From Caulobacter ginsengisoli (GTDB taxonomy: Bacteria; Pseudomonadota; Alphaproteobacteria; Caulobacterales; Caulobacteraceae), in the NCBI RefSeq assembly GCF_030814835.1, contig NZ_JAUSVS010000010.1, forward strand, positions 62,001-126,000: DNA of 64,000 nt, written 5' to 3'. Every line of letters begins with the position of its first letter. The stretch's first letter is position 1. The notes beneath the pieces are model-generated. The model was not told the DNA's origin, made no database searches, and saw only the letters and a program-made list of their open reading frames with translations. Of this stretch, positions 23,007-31,406 are shown one piece after another. Both the position numbers and the translations under genes were made by a program.

Positions 23007-24591
23007 TGTTCGGGATGATGTGCGCGCACTCGGGCGCGCCCAGCGCCTCGCGGATTGCATCGATATGCTTCCAGAGTTGCGCTCGCTCGTCGCCCTGTGG
23101 GGTTCTAACGTCGTCCAGGCCTCCCCGCACACGTAGACAGTCGATCAAATCGTCCAACCGCACGAACGGTTTGGCGGCGTCGATGCTCAGTTTTTTCGCC
23201 GCCAGCGTGGGGTTCGAACCGGCTGTTTGAACGATGAGCCGGCGGTCCTCGTCCTCGCCCTCAAGGAACCAAAGCATGGCCAAGATACTGAACGATAGAA
23301 CCTCCCGGACGGGTTCGAACCGTTCGCCATCTTCGGCCGCCAACTTTCCCCTGAGGCGGGCGATCTCGGCCTGAAATCGCGTGCGACCGGTGATGAACTC
23401 GTCATCCCCGATGAGCGCGCGGGTTCGCAGGCTGGTGAGTTCGTGAAGCTCGGACTGAACATCCGCCAACGAGCGCTCAAGCGAGCGTCGGCGCGCTACT
23501 TCCAACTCCCGTTCTTCACCGGCCTCAAGGTTGAGTTGCCCGTCGAGCCAAGCGGCGACGGTGGGCTCGATTGCGTGGGTGGCCAGGAATTCGGTCAATT
23601 GGGCTTCAAGGTCCGCCACTTCGACCGATCGCTCCGGGCAGCGCGGCCCGGTCATGCGCTTGGTGCAGTGATAGTAAAGGTAGCGGGAGCCGTGGCGGTT
23701 CGTCTTGTGCTCGGCCGTCACCATGAGCCCGCAGCGGCCGCAGCGGATCATGCCGGTGTAGGCAAAGCGGTGATGCTTCGGTTTCTCGCGACCTGGCCGC
23801 CGGAGCACGCGCTGGACGGCATCGAACTCGTCCTGAGTGACGACCGGCTCGTGCTTGCCCGGGTACGTGTTGCCGTTCCAGACGATCACGCCCGTATAGA
23901 AAGGGTTGGTCAGGATGCGATGCACGGTGCTGACGCCGATCAGCGTCCCGCCGCTGCGCTTGTGCTTGGGCGTCCGCAGGCCCCACTCCTCACGCGCGAT
24001 CCGGGCTATTTGCTTGGCTGAGTGCGCGCCGGAAATCGCCAGGTCGAACATCTGACGTACCAGGGGAAAGAGAACCGGGTCCGGGACAATCGTCTTGGTG
24101 GCCCGCTCGTTCAAGTATCCCAAGGGGGCAAAGTTCGGCCGCCATCCGTTTTCAATTTTCATGCGGTTGCCACGCCGGACATTGTCGGAGAGGGCGTCGG
24201 AGTAGTGCTTGGACTGCGCGAACATGATCTGCAGCATGAACTTGCCCTGCGAGTTGTTCTCGAAGGTGTAGGTCACGAACCGGAGGTCTTTCAGCATGCC
24301 GGTGTCGAGCAAATAGACGATCCGGCCGCCGTCTATGGAATTGCGCGCGAGCCGATCCGGGTGCCAGGCAATGATCCCGTCGGCCTCGCCTTGCTCGATA
24401 CGAGCGAGCAGACCGTTGAACACCGGTCGGCCCGGATATTTCGCGCTCTTCTCCTCCTCGAATACGTCGAGGATCAGGACGTCGGGTTCGGTGGCGAACC
24501 GGCGCGCCACCTCGCTCCGCTGCGACGGGATGGATTGAACCTGACGGTCTTCATCCTCCTGCGATTTTCGGCAGTAGACGAAATATTTCAT
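22954..24591 (-). CDS. Large serine recombinase (site-specific integrase)
   Basis: A 545-residue recombinase. YCRKSQEDEDRQVQSIPSQ at residues 4-22 contains the catalytic Ser (residue 10), and HPDRLARNSIDGG near 76 is the conserved Arg-bearing D-R-ARN block. The recombinase domain follows (FAPLGYLNE), then a zinc ribbon with CGRCG and YYHCTKR...CPE near 308-345, and a coiled-coil region (about 365-415). This is the full architecture of large serine integrases that insert or excise elements at att sites. It points leftward and its end overlaps a small convergent gene. Confidence 0.92.
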   Translation of the reverse strand: MKYFVYCRKSQEDEDRQVQSIPSQRSEVARRFATEPDVLILDVFEEEKSAKYPGRPVFNGLLARIEQGEADGIIAWHPDRLARNSIDGGRIVYLLDTGMLKDLRFVTYTFENNSQGKFMLQIMFAQSKHYSDALSDNVRRGNRMKIENGWRPNFAPLGYLNERATKTIVPDPVLFPLVRQMFDLAISGAHSAKQIARIAREEWGLRTPKHKRSGGTLIGVSTVHRILTNPFYTGVIVWNGNTYPGKHEPVVTQDEFDAVQRVLRRPGREKPKHHRFAYTGMIRCGRCGLMVTAEHKTNRHGSRYLYYHCTKRMTGPRCPERSVEVADLEAQLTEFLATHAIEPTVAAWLDGQLNLEAGEERELEVARRRSLERSLADVQSELHELTSLRTRALIGDDEFITGRTRFQAEIARLRGKLAAEDGERFEPVREVLSFSILAMLWFLEGEDEDRRLIVQTAGSNPTLAAKKLSIDAAKPFVRLDDLIDCLRVRGGLDDVRTPQGDERAQLWKHIDAIREALGAPECAHIIPNIRNLRARADRRSHREAA

Positions 24592-24868
24592 AGGCTATGG
24601 GCGAAGTCCCCAACGTCCCTAAAGTCACCGAGTTGGCCATGACGAGGACGCGCGGCTGCGCGGCGCAAAACGTGGTCGCTGGCGTGTTGGTAGGACATGG
24701 CGGGGAGACTCTGAATCTAGGGCGCCGACGCTATTCTGTCGAATCCACGAACCGACGCACTACCCACTCAGCATGCCGGTATGGTGCGTAGGGAGGGAGG
24801 CGTCATTCCTTGACCACGTCCGAATCCGACGCCTCCCGCGATATCGGTCGCGCCCGTACGCTTGGCGC

Positions 24869-26197
24869 ATGTCCCTCGACAACACAGCCATTCCCACGAT
24901 CTCGCGCGTGCTCGACGACGGCACGCTCATCGAGCTGCTGTTCGATCCCGCTAACGGCACAACCGCCTTCGCTGTCGCTCGTCCTGATGGACACGTAAGC
25001 ATCGAGTCACAGGTCGAGCTACCGAAAGGCGAACGCCTGATCCCGTACTCGGCGTCGAACAACCTGATCGTCAACGACTGCGTGCTGCTGCCGTCGGACG
25101 TCGGGGACTTCATGGAAAAAGGGGACGTGCTCGGCCGGGTCCAGACCTTCATTCACCGCTACGTCGATCTGCCGGAGACCTTCGAACGGATCGCCGCGCA
25201 CTATGTCCTGCTGTCCTGGGTGTACGACGCCTTCTCCGATCTGCCGTATCTGCGGTTTCGTGGCGACTTCGGCACCGGCAAGACCCGCGCGCTGCTGACC
25301 ATCGGCTCGCTCTGCTACAAATCCTTCCTCGCCTCGGGCGCATCCACTGTCTCGCCCATTTTTCATATCCAGGACGCCTTTCAAGGGACGCTCGTTCTTG
25401 ACGAGGCGGACTTCCGGTTCTCGGACGCCACCACCCAGCTCACCAAGGTGCTCAACAACGGCACCACGCGCGGCATGCCCGTGCTCCGGACCATGGCCAA
25501 CCGGAACCGGGAGCTGAACCCCCAAGCCTTCCGCGTCTTCGGCCCCAAGCTCATCGCGATGCGCGAGCAGTTTTCCGACCTGGCGCTCGAAAGTCGCTTC
25601 CTCACCGTCGAGACGAGCGGCCGAACGCTTCGAACCGATGTGCCCATACACCTACCCGAGAGCTTCAAGCGAGAAGCGCTCCAACTTCGTAACCTGCTCC
25701 TGGCTTGGCGGCTCCGCTCACGCTTCTCGACTGGTCCAGACCCGTCGCGGGCGGCGCTCGGCGTTGCTCCTCGTTACCGGCAGACCTCGCTCGCTCTGCT
25801 GTCGCTTGTCGATGATGCCGACCTGCGGGCCCAGATTTGTCGCGAGCTTGCGGGCGAGGAGGCGCGCGGCCTTCAAGAGCGCGCTGACACCCTCGAAGCC
25901 GCAATGCTCACCGCGATCAGCGAGACGTTCGCCGCGTCACCCGGCCCCCATGCCGCAATCAAGGACGTAGCGGACCGCTTCAATGCGCTCGCTGCCGAAG
26001 AACTCGGGCGGCCCATGTCGAACAAATGGATTGGCGGGTTCGTCCGCAGACGCCTGCGCTTGCTGACGATCAAGACCAGCGGCGTCTACGCCGTGCCGCA
26101 GACCGAGAAAGCGAAGTGCGATGCGCTCGCTCGGCGCTTTGGATTGCCGCTACCCCCAGACATTTCCACAAGCGGGTCGGGAGTTCACGCAGCGTGA
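24869..26197 (+). CDS. P-loop ATPase of phage/mobile-element type
   Basis: A 442-residue protein from the ATG at 24869 (start chosen by protein character; no clear ribosome site). LRFRGDFGTGKTRALLTIG near residue 127 is a Walker A, GTLVLDEADFRF near 171 a Walker B, and LALESRFLTVE near 233 holds a candidate arginine finger. The C terminus contains a winged-helix-like region (ELGRPMSNKWIGGFVRRRL). This layout resembles DNA-remodelling or replication ATPases of prophages and integrative elements. The specific role, helicase or loader, cannot be fixed from sequence. It is followed by the XRE/RuvC-like pair in the same direction. Confidence 0.65.
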   Translation: MSLDNTAIPTISRVLDDGTLIELLFDPANGTTAFAVARPDGHVSIESQVELPKGERLIPYSASNNLIVNDCVLLPSDVGDFMEKGDVLGRVQTFIHRYVDLPETFERIAAHYVLLSWVYDAFSDLPYLRFRGDFGTGKTRALLTIGSLCYKSFLASGASTVSPIFHIQDAFQGTLVLDEADFRFSDATTQLTKVLNNGTTRGMPVLRTMANRNRELNPQAFRVFGPKLIAMREQFSDLALESRFLTVETSGRTLRTDVPIHLPESFKREALQLRNLLLAWRLRSRFSTGPDPSRAALGVAPRYRQTSLALLSLVDDADLRAQICRELAGEEARGLQERADTLEAAMLTAISETFAASPGPHAAIKDVADRFNALAAEELGRPMSNKWIGGFVRRRLRLLTIKTSGVYAVPQTEKAKCDALARRFGLPLPPDISTSGSGVHAA

Positions 26198-26268
26198 AAA
26201 AATGACGCCGTGTCCGATGTTTGCGCGCGTCGGATGATGGGCTTGTTACCAGATAAGTTCTTTCACCT

Positions 26269-26622
26269 ATGACCCACCGTTCTTTCAACTACGTGCGCAC
26301 GTTCCGTCAGCGCCATGCTCTGAGCGAAGAGGAGCTGGCGCTCTTGATCAATCAGCGCTCGGGGAGCGCGGTCTCGCATTTCGAACTCGGCGACCGCGTG
26401 CCGAACCTTGAGGGCGTGCTCGCGCTTCAGATCGTGTTCGGTCTTGCGCCGCGCGAGATGTTCCCCGGCTTCTTCGAGGCGGTCGAGGAGGGCGTGATGC
26501 TTCGCGCCAAGCGCCTCTACGAGAGCCTTGAGGACAAAACGGATACCCGTTCGCAGGCCAAGCGCGACCTCTTGGACGAGATGCCCGGCCGCTGGCGGGA
26601 GGATAACGCTGAGGCGCTATGA
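26269..26622 (+). CDS. XRE-type helix-turn-helix protein
   Basis: A 117-residue protein. FRQRHALSEEELALLINQRS and GSAVSHFELGDRVPNLEGVL form an HTH_3 DNA-binding domain, followed by a helix and a basic tail. It overlaps the next gene by four bases (ATGA), so the regulator and the RuvC-like protein are made together. No T run or terminator lies between them. Probably an element-level regulator. Confidence 0.85.
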   Translation: MTHRSFNYVRTFRQRHALSEEELALLINQRSGSAVSHFELGDRVPNLEGVLALQIVFGLAPREMFPGFFEAVEEGVMLRAKRLYESLEDKTDTRSQAKRDLLDEMPGRWREDNAEAL

Positions 26623-27152
26623 AGCCGCGACCTGCGCCGTGCCTGGTGCTCGCCGTCTATCCGACCGCCCGCGGCTTCGGCTGGGCCTGCTTCGACGGCC
26701 CGTTCACGCTCTTCGAGTCCGGCTTGCACTCGGTCAGCAAGGACAAGAACGCCGCGTGCCTGCGCAAGATCGAGGGTCTGCTGGAGCGCCTCAAGCCGGA
26801 GACCCTCGTCCTTGAGGCGTTCGACAAAGGCAGTTCGCTTCGCTCCGGCCGCATCCGGCGGCTCAGCCTGTCAATCGTGACCCTCGCCGCCGACCAGGGC
26901 CTGGAGCTAGCAGTCTTCACGAAAGCGGACGTGCAGGCGGCGTTCGCCGGCGTGGGTGCGCGGACCCGGCATGAGATCGCGCTCGCTATCGGCCGCCACC
27001 TGCCGGGGCTCGCATACCGGACGCCCAAGGACCGCAAGAACGGCGACAGTGAGGACAAGCGGTTGTCGATCTTCAACGCGGCCGCCCTCGTCCTCACGCA
27101 CTACCACTTCGGCTCGCTCGGGCTGCTTGAGGCGCTGCGGGACGCCGCATAG
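26619..27152 (+). CDS. RuvC/RNase H-fold protein lacking the first catalytic Asp
   Basis: A 177-residue protein with a RuvC-like layout. The first strand reads LVLAVYPTARGFGWACFD where resolvases have a DPG or DxG Asp; here the position is Tyr. The second acidic strand LVLEAFDKGS (Glu near 67) and the C-terminal helix SEDKRLSIFNAAALVLTHYH are present. With the first Asp missing the protein may be inactive, may use a different acid, or may bind branched DNA. It is translationally coupled to the XRE regulator. Confidence 0.55.
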   Translation: MKPRPAPCLVLAVYPTARGFGWACFDGPFTLFESGLHSVSKDKNAACLRKIEGLLERLKPETLVLEAFDKGSSLRSGRIRRLSLSIVTLAADQGLELAVFTKADVQAAFAGVGARTRHEIALAIGRHLPGLAYRTPKDRKNGDSEDKRLSIFNAAALVLTHYHFGSLGLLEALRDAA

Positions 27153-27177
27153 CCCAGCTGTTCGTTCCTGTTCTTTC

Positions 27178-27207
27178 GCACGCCGCAGCCGCAAAGCTGC
27201 GGCGTGC
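27178..27207. terminator. Bidirectional hairpin between convergent genes
   Basis: GCACGCCGCAG and CTGCGGCGTGC form a perfect 11-bp stem around an eight-base loop. It sits exactly between the stops of the RuvC-like gene and the leftward membrane protein. Flanking T/A runs are weak, so termination efficiency is uncertain. Confidence 0.5.
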
Positions 27208-27948
27208 TCATGCCAACTCCTGAGGCGCTTGATGCTCTGCCCGCTCCGCCGCGCGCCCGACAAAAGCATGAAGGTCTTCATAGGCGTCAGGGTAGAGGTG
27301 ACTGAGATTCAGGGCAGTTCGCACCAGCGCCCAGTCTAGCGAATGGGGCGGCGTCTGGGCTTCGCGCCGCGCGTAATCGAACATGCTTGACGCATAGGCG
27401 TGAATTTCGGCCGCGTTCAGCAAATAGGAGTGCAGGTTGGGTACACCCAACCGCCGCCCCTCTGCAGGCAACCTTCCCATTCGCGCGCTCATGACCTGCA
27501 TTCGAGAGATCATGTCAGTGATCACACCTGCGAACTCATCATCATCGGTCGCCTCGATCACGGGCTCGAAAACGAGGACAGCCTGTTCTGGCAATACGGG
27601 TCTGGGCAATGACGCAAGAGCGTTCATCGCTGTGCGAGGTCCGCCTGTCGCATCGAGATATTGCTTGAGCAGCGCGATGCATTCCTCAGCGTAGTGGACG
27701 ATGTCGCTGAGGGCGAGATGAAGTCGCGACCGCGCCGCTGCGAGTCGACGTTTTCTTCGTGTCTCCTCCATTTCCGCTGTTTGGGCGATTTGCCGGCGCA
27801 GATAGTGAATGCTGGCCACAGCGGCTACGACAGCAGCTATCCCTGCAACAAGGGTCTGCCAATGGTCGAGCCAATCGATCATGCAGGTAAGGTTGGTGCA
27901 AAGTTCCCATGCGCCCTGGGCCGGTGAGCAACCTGCCATGTCGTTCAT
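27208..27948 (-). CDS. Membrane-anchored hypothetical protein
   Basis: Up to 246 residues. A hydrophobic segment (TLVAGIAAVVAAVASIHYL, about residues 32-50) is followed by an Arg-rich helix and a long helical cytosolic domain. This is the layout of single-span membrane proteins with a coiled-coil-like tail. The start may instead be the Met at 27882, just before the membrane segment. No family recognised. It is divergent from the second recombinase, with which it shares the upstream region. Confidence 0.5.
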   Translation of the reverse strand: MNDMAGCSPAQGAWELCTNLTCMIDWLDHWQTLVAGIAAVVAAVASIHYLRRQIAQTAEMEETRRKRRLAAARSRLHLALSDIVHYAEECIALLKQYLDATGGPRTAMNALASLPRPVLPEQAVLVFEPVIEATDDDEFAGVITDMISRMQVMSARMGRLPAEGRRLGVPNLHSYLLNAAEIHAYASSMFDYARREAQTPPHSLDWALVRTALNLSHLYPDAYEDLHAFVGRAAERAEHQAPQELA

Positions 27949-28124
27949 TCCAAAAATCTTTGGCGGCAGGAGCGCCTATTCCGCTATTTGGATGCTACCA
28001 GCGCCGAACCGTCACCGATAGGACGGCAGTAATTGAAGGCATTGCCCTCGATTCAAGAAACAGGTTTGGGATTCAACTTCCGTTGCGCTCAGTGTATTCT
28101 CTTTGTTCTCAAAGGGAGAGCGTC

Positions 28125-29639
28125 ATGGCAAGCCCCGCCAGCCAGGACATCAAGTCCATCGGCATCTGGATCAGGGTCTCGACCGAGGACCAGGTGCGCG
28201 GCGAAAGCCCCGAGCACCACGAGCAGCGCGCCCGCGCATATGCCGAACTCAAGGGCTGGCACGTCGCTGAGGTCTACCGGCTCGATGCAGTCTCCGGAAA
28301 GTCCGTGATGGCCCATCCGATTGCAAAGCGGATGCTCACCGACATCCGCACCGGGGCCATAACCGGCCTGGTGTTCTCCAAGCTCGCGCGTCTGGCCCGC
28401 AACACCAAGGAGTTGCTCGAATTCGCCGAGGTCTTCCGGGCTTGCAACGCCGACATGATCTCCCTGGCCGAGAGCATCGACACCTCCACCCCAGCAGGCC
28501 GGCTCTTCTTCACGATGATTGCGGCCATGGCGCAGTGGGAGCGGGAGGAGATCGCCGACCGGGTCAAAGCCTCCATCCCGATCCGCGCCAAGCTCGGCAA
28601 GCCCATCGGCGGTGCGGCTCCATACGGCTACCGCTGGCGCGACAAGAAGCTTGAGGTCGATACCGAGGCCGCGCCCGTGCGCGTCCTCGCCTACGAACTT
28701 TTCGCGGAGCACCAGCGCAAAAAGACCGTCGCCCGCATCTTGAACGAGCGGGGATACCGGACTCGAAACGGCGCTTCATTCTCGGACGGCGCAGTCGGCC
28801 GCATGATCGAAGACCCCACCGCCAAGGGCCTCTACCGCGCCAACTACACGACCGTGGGCGAGAGCGGGGCGGGCTGGCAACTGAAGCCCGAGGACGAGTG
28901 GATTTGGACGCCGGTCGAGCCCATCGTGTCAGAGGAGTTGTGGGAGCGCTGCAACGGCCTCCTGGCCGCCCGGGCAACGGGTCGGCGGCCCGCGAAGAAA
29001 ACCAGCTACCTCTTCGCGGGGTTTGCGGTCTGCGAGTGCGGCGCGAAGATGTATGTCCCCGCCCGGCGTGGCAAATACGTCTGCGCCGCCTGCCTCAACA
29101 AGATCCCTGTGGACGATCTCGAAACCCTGTATCGGAGCGAACTCGCCGATTTCCTCCTCTCACCGGAGGAAATGAGCGCGCATCACGCCGCCGCAAACGA
29201 AATGTTGCGCGAGAAAGAACTCCTGATCGACGCCGCCGAAAGCGAACTCAAGAAGATCGTCGGCAGCGAGAACGAACTCTTCGATCTGTATCACGCTGGC
29301 GCGCTCAACAAGGTCGACTTCGGGCGTCGGCACAAGCCGCTGTCCGAGCGGCGCGCTCAGATCGAGGACGAGCTGCCGCGCCTCGAAGCTGAGCGGGACG
29401 TGCTCAAGATCGGCATGCTGTCTCGTGATGAGGTCTTGGAGGATGCCAAAGACCTCTCAGACAAATGGCCTGATCTTCCCTGGGAACACCGACGTCAAAT
29501 CGTCGAGACGATCACCGACCGCATCGTGATCGGAAAGGAGGGCGTGGAGATCATCCTCCTGCAGGTCCCTTTCGGAAATGACGACGAATTGGCTACAAAA
29601 CCTCTGGGTCCCCGCTTTCGCGGGGATGAGCGGTATTAA
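28125..29639 (+). CDS. Large serine recombinase (second copy, right end of island)
   Basis: A 504-residue recombinase starting at 28125, where GGGAG lies upstream. IGIWIRVSTEDQVRGESPE places the catalytic Ser at residue 19. SKLARLARNTKELLEF is the conserved R-x-ARN block and MAQWEREEIADRVKASI the long E helix. The recombinase domain follows (GAAPYGYRW), then a CECGAKMYVP and CAAC zinc ribbon and a coiled coil. It differs clearly from the first recombinase. The last residues (GPRFRGDE) are encoded by a chromosomal-type palindrome, so the island boundary probably lies at or inside its 3' end. Confidence 0.9.
   Translation: MASPASQDIKSIGIWIRVSTEDQVRGESPEHHEQRARAYAELKGWHVAEVYRLDAVSGKSVMAHPIAKRMLTDIRTGAITGLVFSKLARLARNTKELLEFAEVFRACNADMISLAESIDTSTPAGRLFFTMIAAMAQWEREEIADRVKASIPIRAKLGKPIGGAAPYGYRWRDKKLEVDTEAAPVRVLAYELFAEHQRKKTVARILNERGYRTRNGASFSDGAVGRMIEDPTAKGLYRANYTTVGESGAGWQLKPEDEWIWTPVEPIVSEELWERCNGLLAARATGRRPAKKTSYLFAGFAVCECGAKMYVPARRGKYVCAACLNKIPVDDLETLYRSELADFLLSPEEMSAHHAAANEMLREKELLIDAAESELKKIVGSENELFDLYHAGALNKVDFGRRHKPLSERRAQIEDELPRLEAERDVLKIGMLSRDEVLEDAKDLSDKWPDLPWEHRRQIVETITDRIVIGKEGVEIILLQVPFGNDDELATKPLGPRFRGDERY
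29599..29630. repeat. Chromosomal-type palindrome at the recombinase 3' end
   Basis: TCCCCGC-TTTC-GCGGGGA forms a compact hairpin inside the final codons of the recombinase. Repeats of this CCCGC...GCGGG type are dispersed in alphaproteobacterial chromosomes. Its presence here marks host sequence or an att region. Confidence 0.4.
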
Positions 29640-29744
29640 GGACGAGCGCCAGACCCCGATTGCCCCCTGTCATTGTCCGGATCACTATCTGTCGGGGTCG
29701 GATCGGCAAGCGCATGGTCGCCGCCGTTCCAACGGAGTCCTCCC

Positions 29745-30017
29745 ATGAAAAAGTATCTGATCGAACGCGAGATCCCTGGCGTCGGCGCCTTTACCCCCGA
29801 CCAGCTGGCCGAGGCCGCCAAGGTTTCCAACGCCGCCCTGGCCCAGCTGGGCCCCAAGGTGCAGTGGCTGGAATCCCACGTCACCCCGGACAAGACCTTC
29901 TGCGTCTACCTGGCCGAGGACGAGGCGCTGATCCACGAGCATTCCCGCCTGAGCGGCTTTCCGGCCAACAAGGTCACCGAGATCGGCGGGGTGATCAGCC
30001 CCGCGACCGCCGGCTGA
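29745..30017 (+). CDS. DUF4242-family small protein (SCO4226-like)
   Basis: A 90-residue protein from MKKYLIEREIPG, with GGAG eight bases upstream. It has the ferredoxin-like alpha/beta layout of DUF4242: the conserved IERE-PG strand, WLESHVTPDKTFCVYLAEDEALIHEHS, and the FPANKVTEI end. SCO4226 of Streptomyces binds nickel; other members are of unknown function. It is followed four bases later by the AraC-type regulator and is probably co-transcribed. Confidence 0.8.
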   Translation: MKKYLIEREIPGVGAFTPDQLAEAAKVSNAALAQLGPKVQWLESHVTPDKTFCVYLAEDEALIHEHSRLSGFPANKVTEIGGVISPATAG

Positions 30018-30021
30018 TCAA

Positions 30022-31029
30022 ATGGGGGGTGTGCTCGATGTCACCGTGGTGCTGCTGGACGGCGGCCTGCCGTCCACGGCCATCATGCCGGTGGAGATCT
30101 TCAGCGCCGCCGGCGCGCTGTGGCACGAGCTGCATGACCAGGCGCCCCGGCCCGCCTTCCGGGTGACCACCGTGTCGCTGGACGGCGGGCCCCTGGTCAC
30201 CCCCCACGGTTTCTCCATCACGCCCCAGGCGGCGATCGGCGACGTCGAGCGCACCGACATCATCGTCGTCCCGACCTCGGGCCTCGACTGCGACAGCAGG
30301 CTGAAGGAGCACGCCGCCCTGCTGCCCTGGCTGGCTCGCCACTACGAGCGCGGGGCCTTCGTGGCCGGGGTCTGCATGGGCTCGGTCTATCTGGCCGAGG
30401 CGGGCCTGCTGGAAGATCGCATGGCGACCACCCACTGGGCGGTAGCCGAGCGGATGGCGGCGCGGTTCCCGGGCGTGCGCTGGCGTCCTGACCTGTTCGT
30501 CACCGAGGACAGCCGCACCTTCTGCAGCGGCGGTCTCTACGCCTCCATCGACCTGTCGCTCTATCTGGTCGAAAAGCTGTGCGGCCATGAGGTGGCGGTG
30601 CAGACCGCCAAGGCCCTGCTGCTGCCCATGCCCCGCACCTTCCAGACGGGATACGCCGTGCTGCCGGTCTCCAAACCGCATGACGACGACCGCATCCGGG
30701 CGGTGGAGGCGCATCTGGCGGCCCACTATCCGACCGATCTGTCGGTCCAGGCCCTGGCCTCCCATGCCGGCCTGACCGAACGCACCTTCGCCCGCCGCTT
30801 TAAGGCCGCCACCGGCCGCCAGCCCGCCGCCTACCTCCAGGCCCTGCGCATCGAGGCGGCCAAGGCCATGCTGGAGCGGGGCGAGGGCGCCATCCAGTCG
30901 ATCAGCTCGGCGGTCGGCTATGACGACATCGCCTTCTTCCGCGCGCTGTTCAAACGCCAGACCCGGATGACCCCCACCGAATACCGCGCCCATTTCGCGC
31001 CGATGAGCGTGCGGGGGCAGGGGGCCTAG
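30022..31029 (+). CDS. GlxA-type AraC-family transcriptional regulator
   Basis: A 335-residue protein. The N-terminal DJ-1/PfpI-like domain shows VAGVCMGSVYLAEAGLL near residue 114, with Cys at the nucleophile-elbow position. The C-terminal AraC domain (about 230-330) shows LSVQALASHAGLTERTFARRF and QSISSAVGYDDIAFFRALFKRQ, its two helix-turn-helix motifs. The TAG stop lies within the CTAGG terminus of the MITE-like repeat that follows. Ligand unknown. Confidence 0.9.
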   Translation: MGGVLDVTVVLLDGGLPSTAIMPVEIFSAAGALWHELHDQAPRPAFRVTTVSLDGGPLVTPHGFSITPQAAIGDVERTDIIVVPTSGLDCDSRLKEHAALLPWLARHYERGAFVAGVCMGSVYLAEAGLLEDRMATTHWAVAERMAARFPGVRWRPDLFVTEDSRTFCSGGLYASIDLSLYLVEKLCGHEVAVQTAKALLLPMPRTFQTGYAVLPVSKPHDDDRIRAVEAHLAAHYPTDLSVQALASHAGLTERTFARRFKAATGRQPAAYLQALRIEAAKAMLERGEGAIQSISSAVGYDDIAFFRALFKRQTRMTPTEYRAHFAPMSVRGQGA

Positions 31030-31406
31030 GGCCGATCGACATTCGAAGAGCCGGTCCGGTCTCGGCCGCCAACGCCGCGGGCGGCATGGATGTCGGTTTT
31101 TGGGGTCGCTTCGCGACAGGAAGAGAAGGCAGGGAAGAAGCGTGAGCGACGGCGCTGTCCCGAGGTCAGTCGTCGTTGATCCGCTGATATCCATCGAGGC
31201 GCGAAGCGCCTCAACAAGACCCCGCCAGCAGTGGATACACGGCGCGTCGGCCACCGCCACGGCCGCTTCCTCTTCTCTTCTGCCTTCTCTTCCTGTCGCG
31301 AAGCGACCCGAAAACCCACGCCTCCGCGAGACGCCGAGATTCGGGTGAAGCCGCTAGAGGCGGCCCCATTTCCGATCACAGACCCTGAATGTCGATTGGC
31401 CCTAGG
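31025..31406. repeat. MITE-like intergenic element with 20-bp terminal inverted repeats
   Basis: The ends 31025-31044 and 31387-31406 are inverted copies of CCTAGGGCCRATCGACATTC, differing at one base. Inside, 31103-31132 and 31280-31309 form a perfect 30-bp inverted repeat. The element holds no credible gene. The stop codons of both flanking genes, AraC-type (TAG, 31027-31029) and the convergent hybrid kinase (TAG, 31402-31404), fall in the terminal CTAG. A degenerate relative lies at 36865-37090. Confidence 0.6.

Noticed and set aside
29500..29750. tRNA gene as an attachment site at the island boundary
   Set aside because: I saw no cloverleaf-compatible sequence; the boundary more likely lies in the recombinase 3' end.
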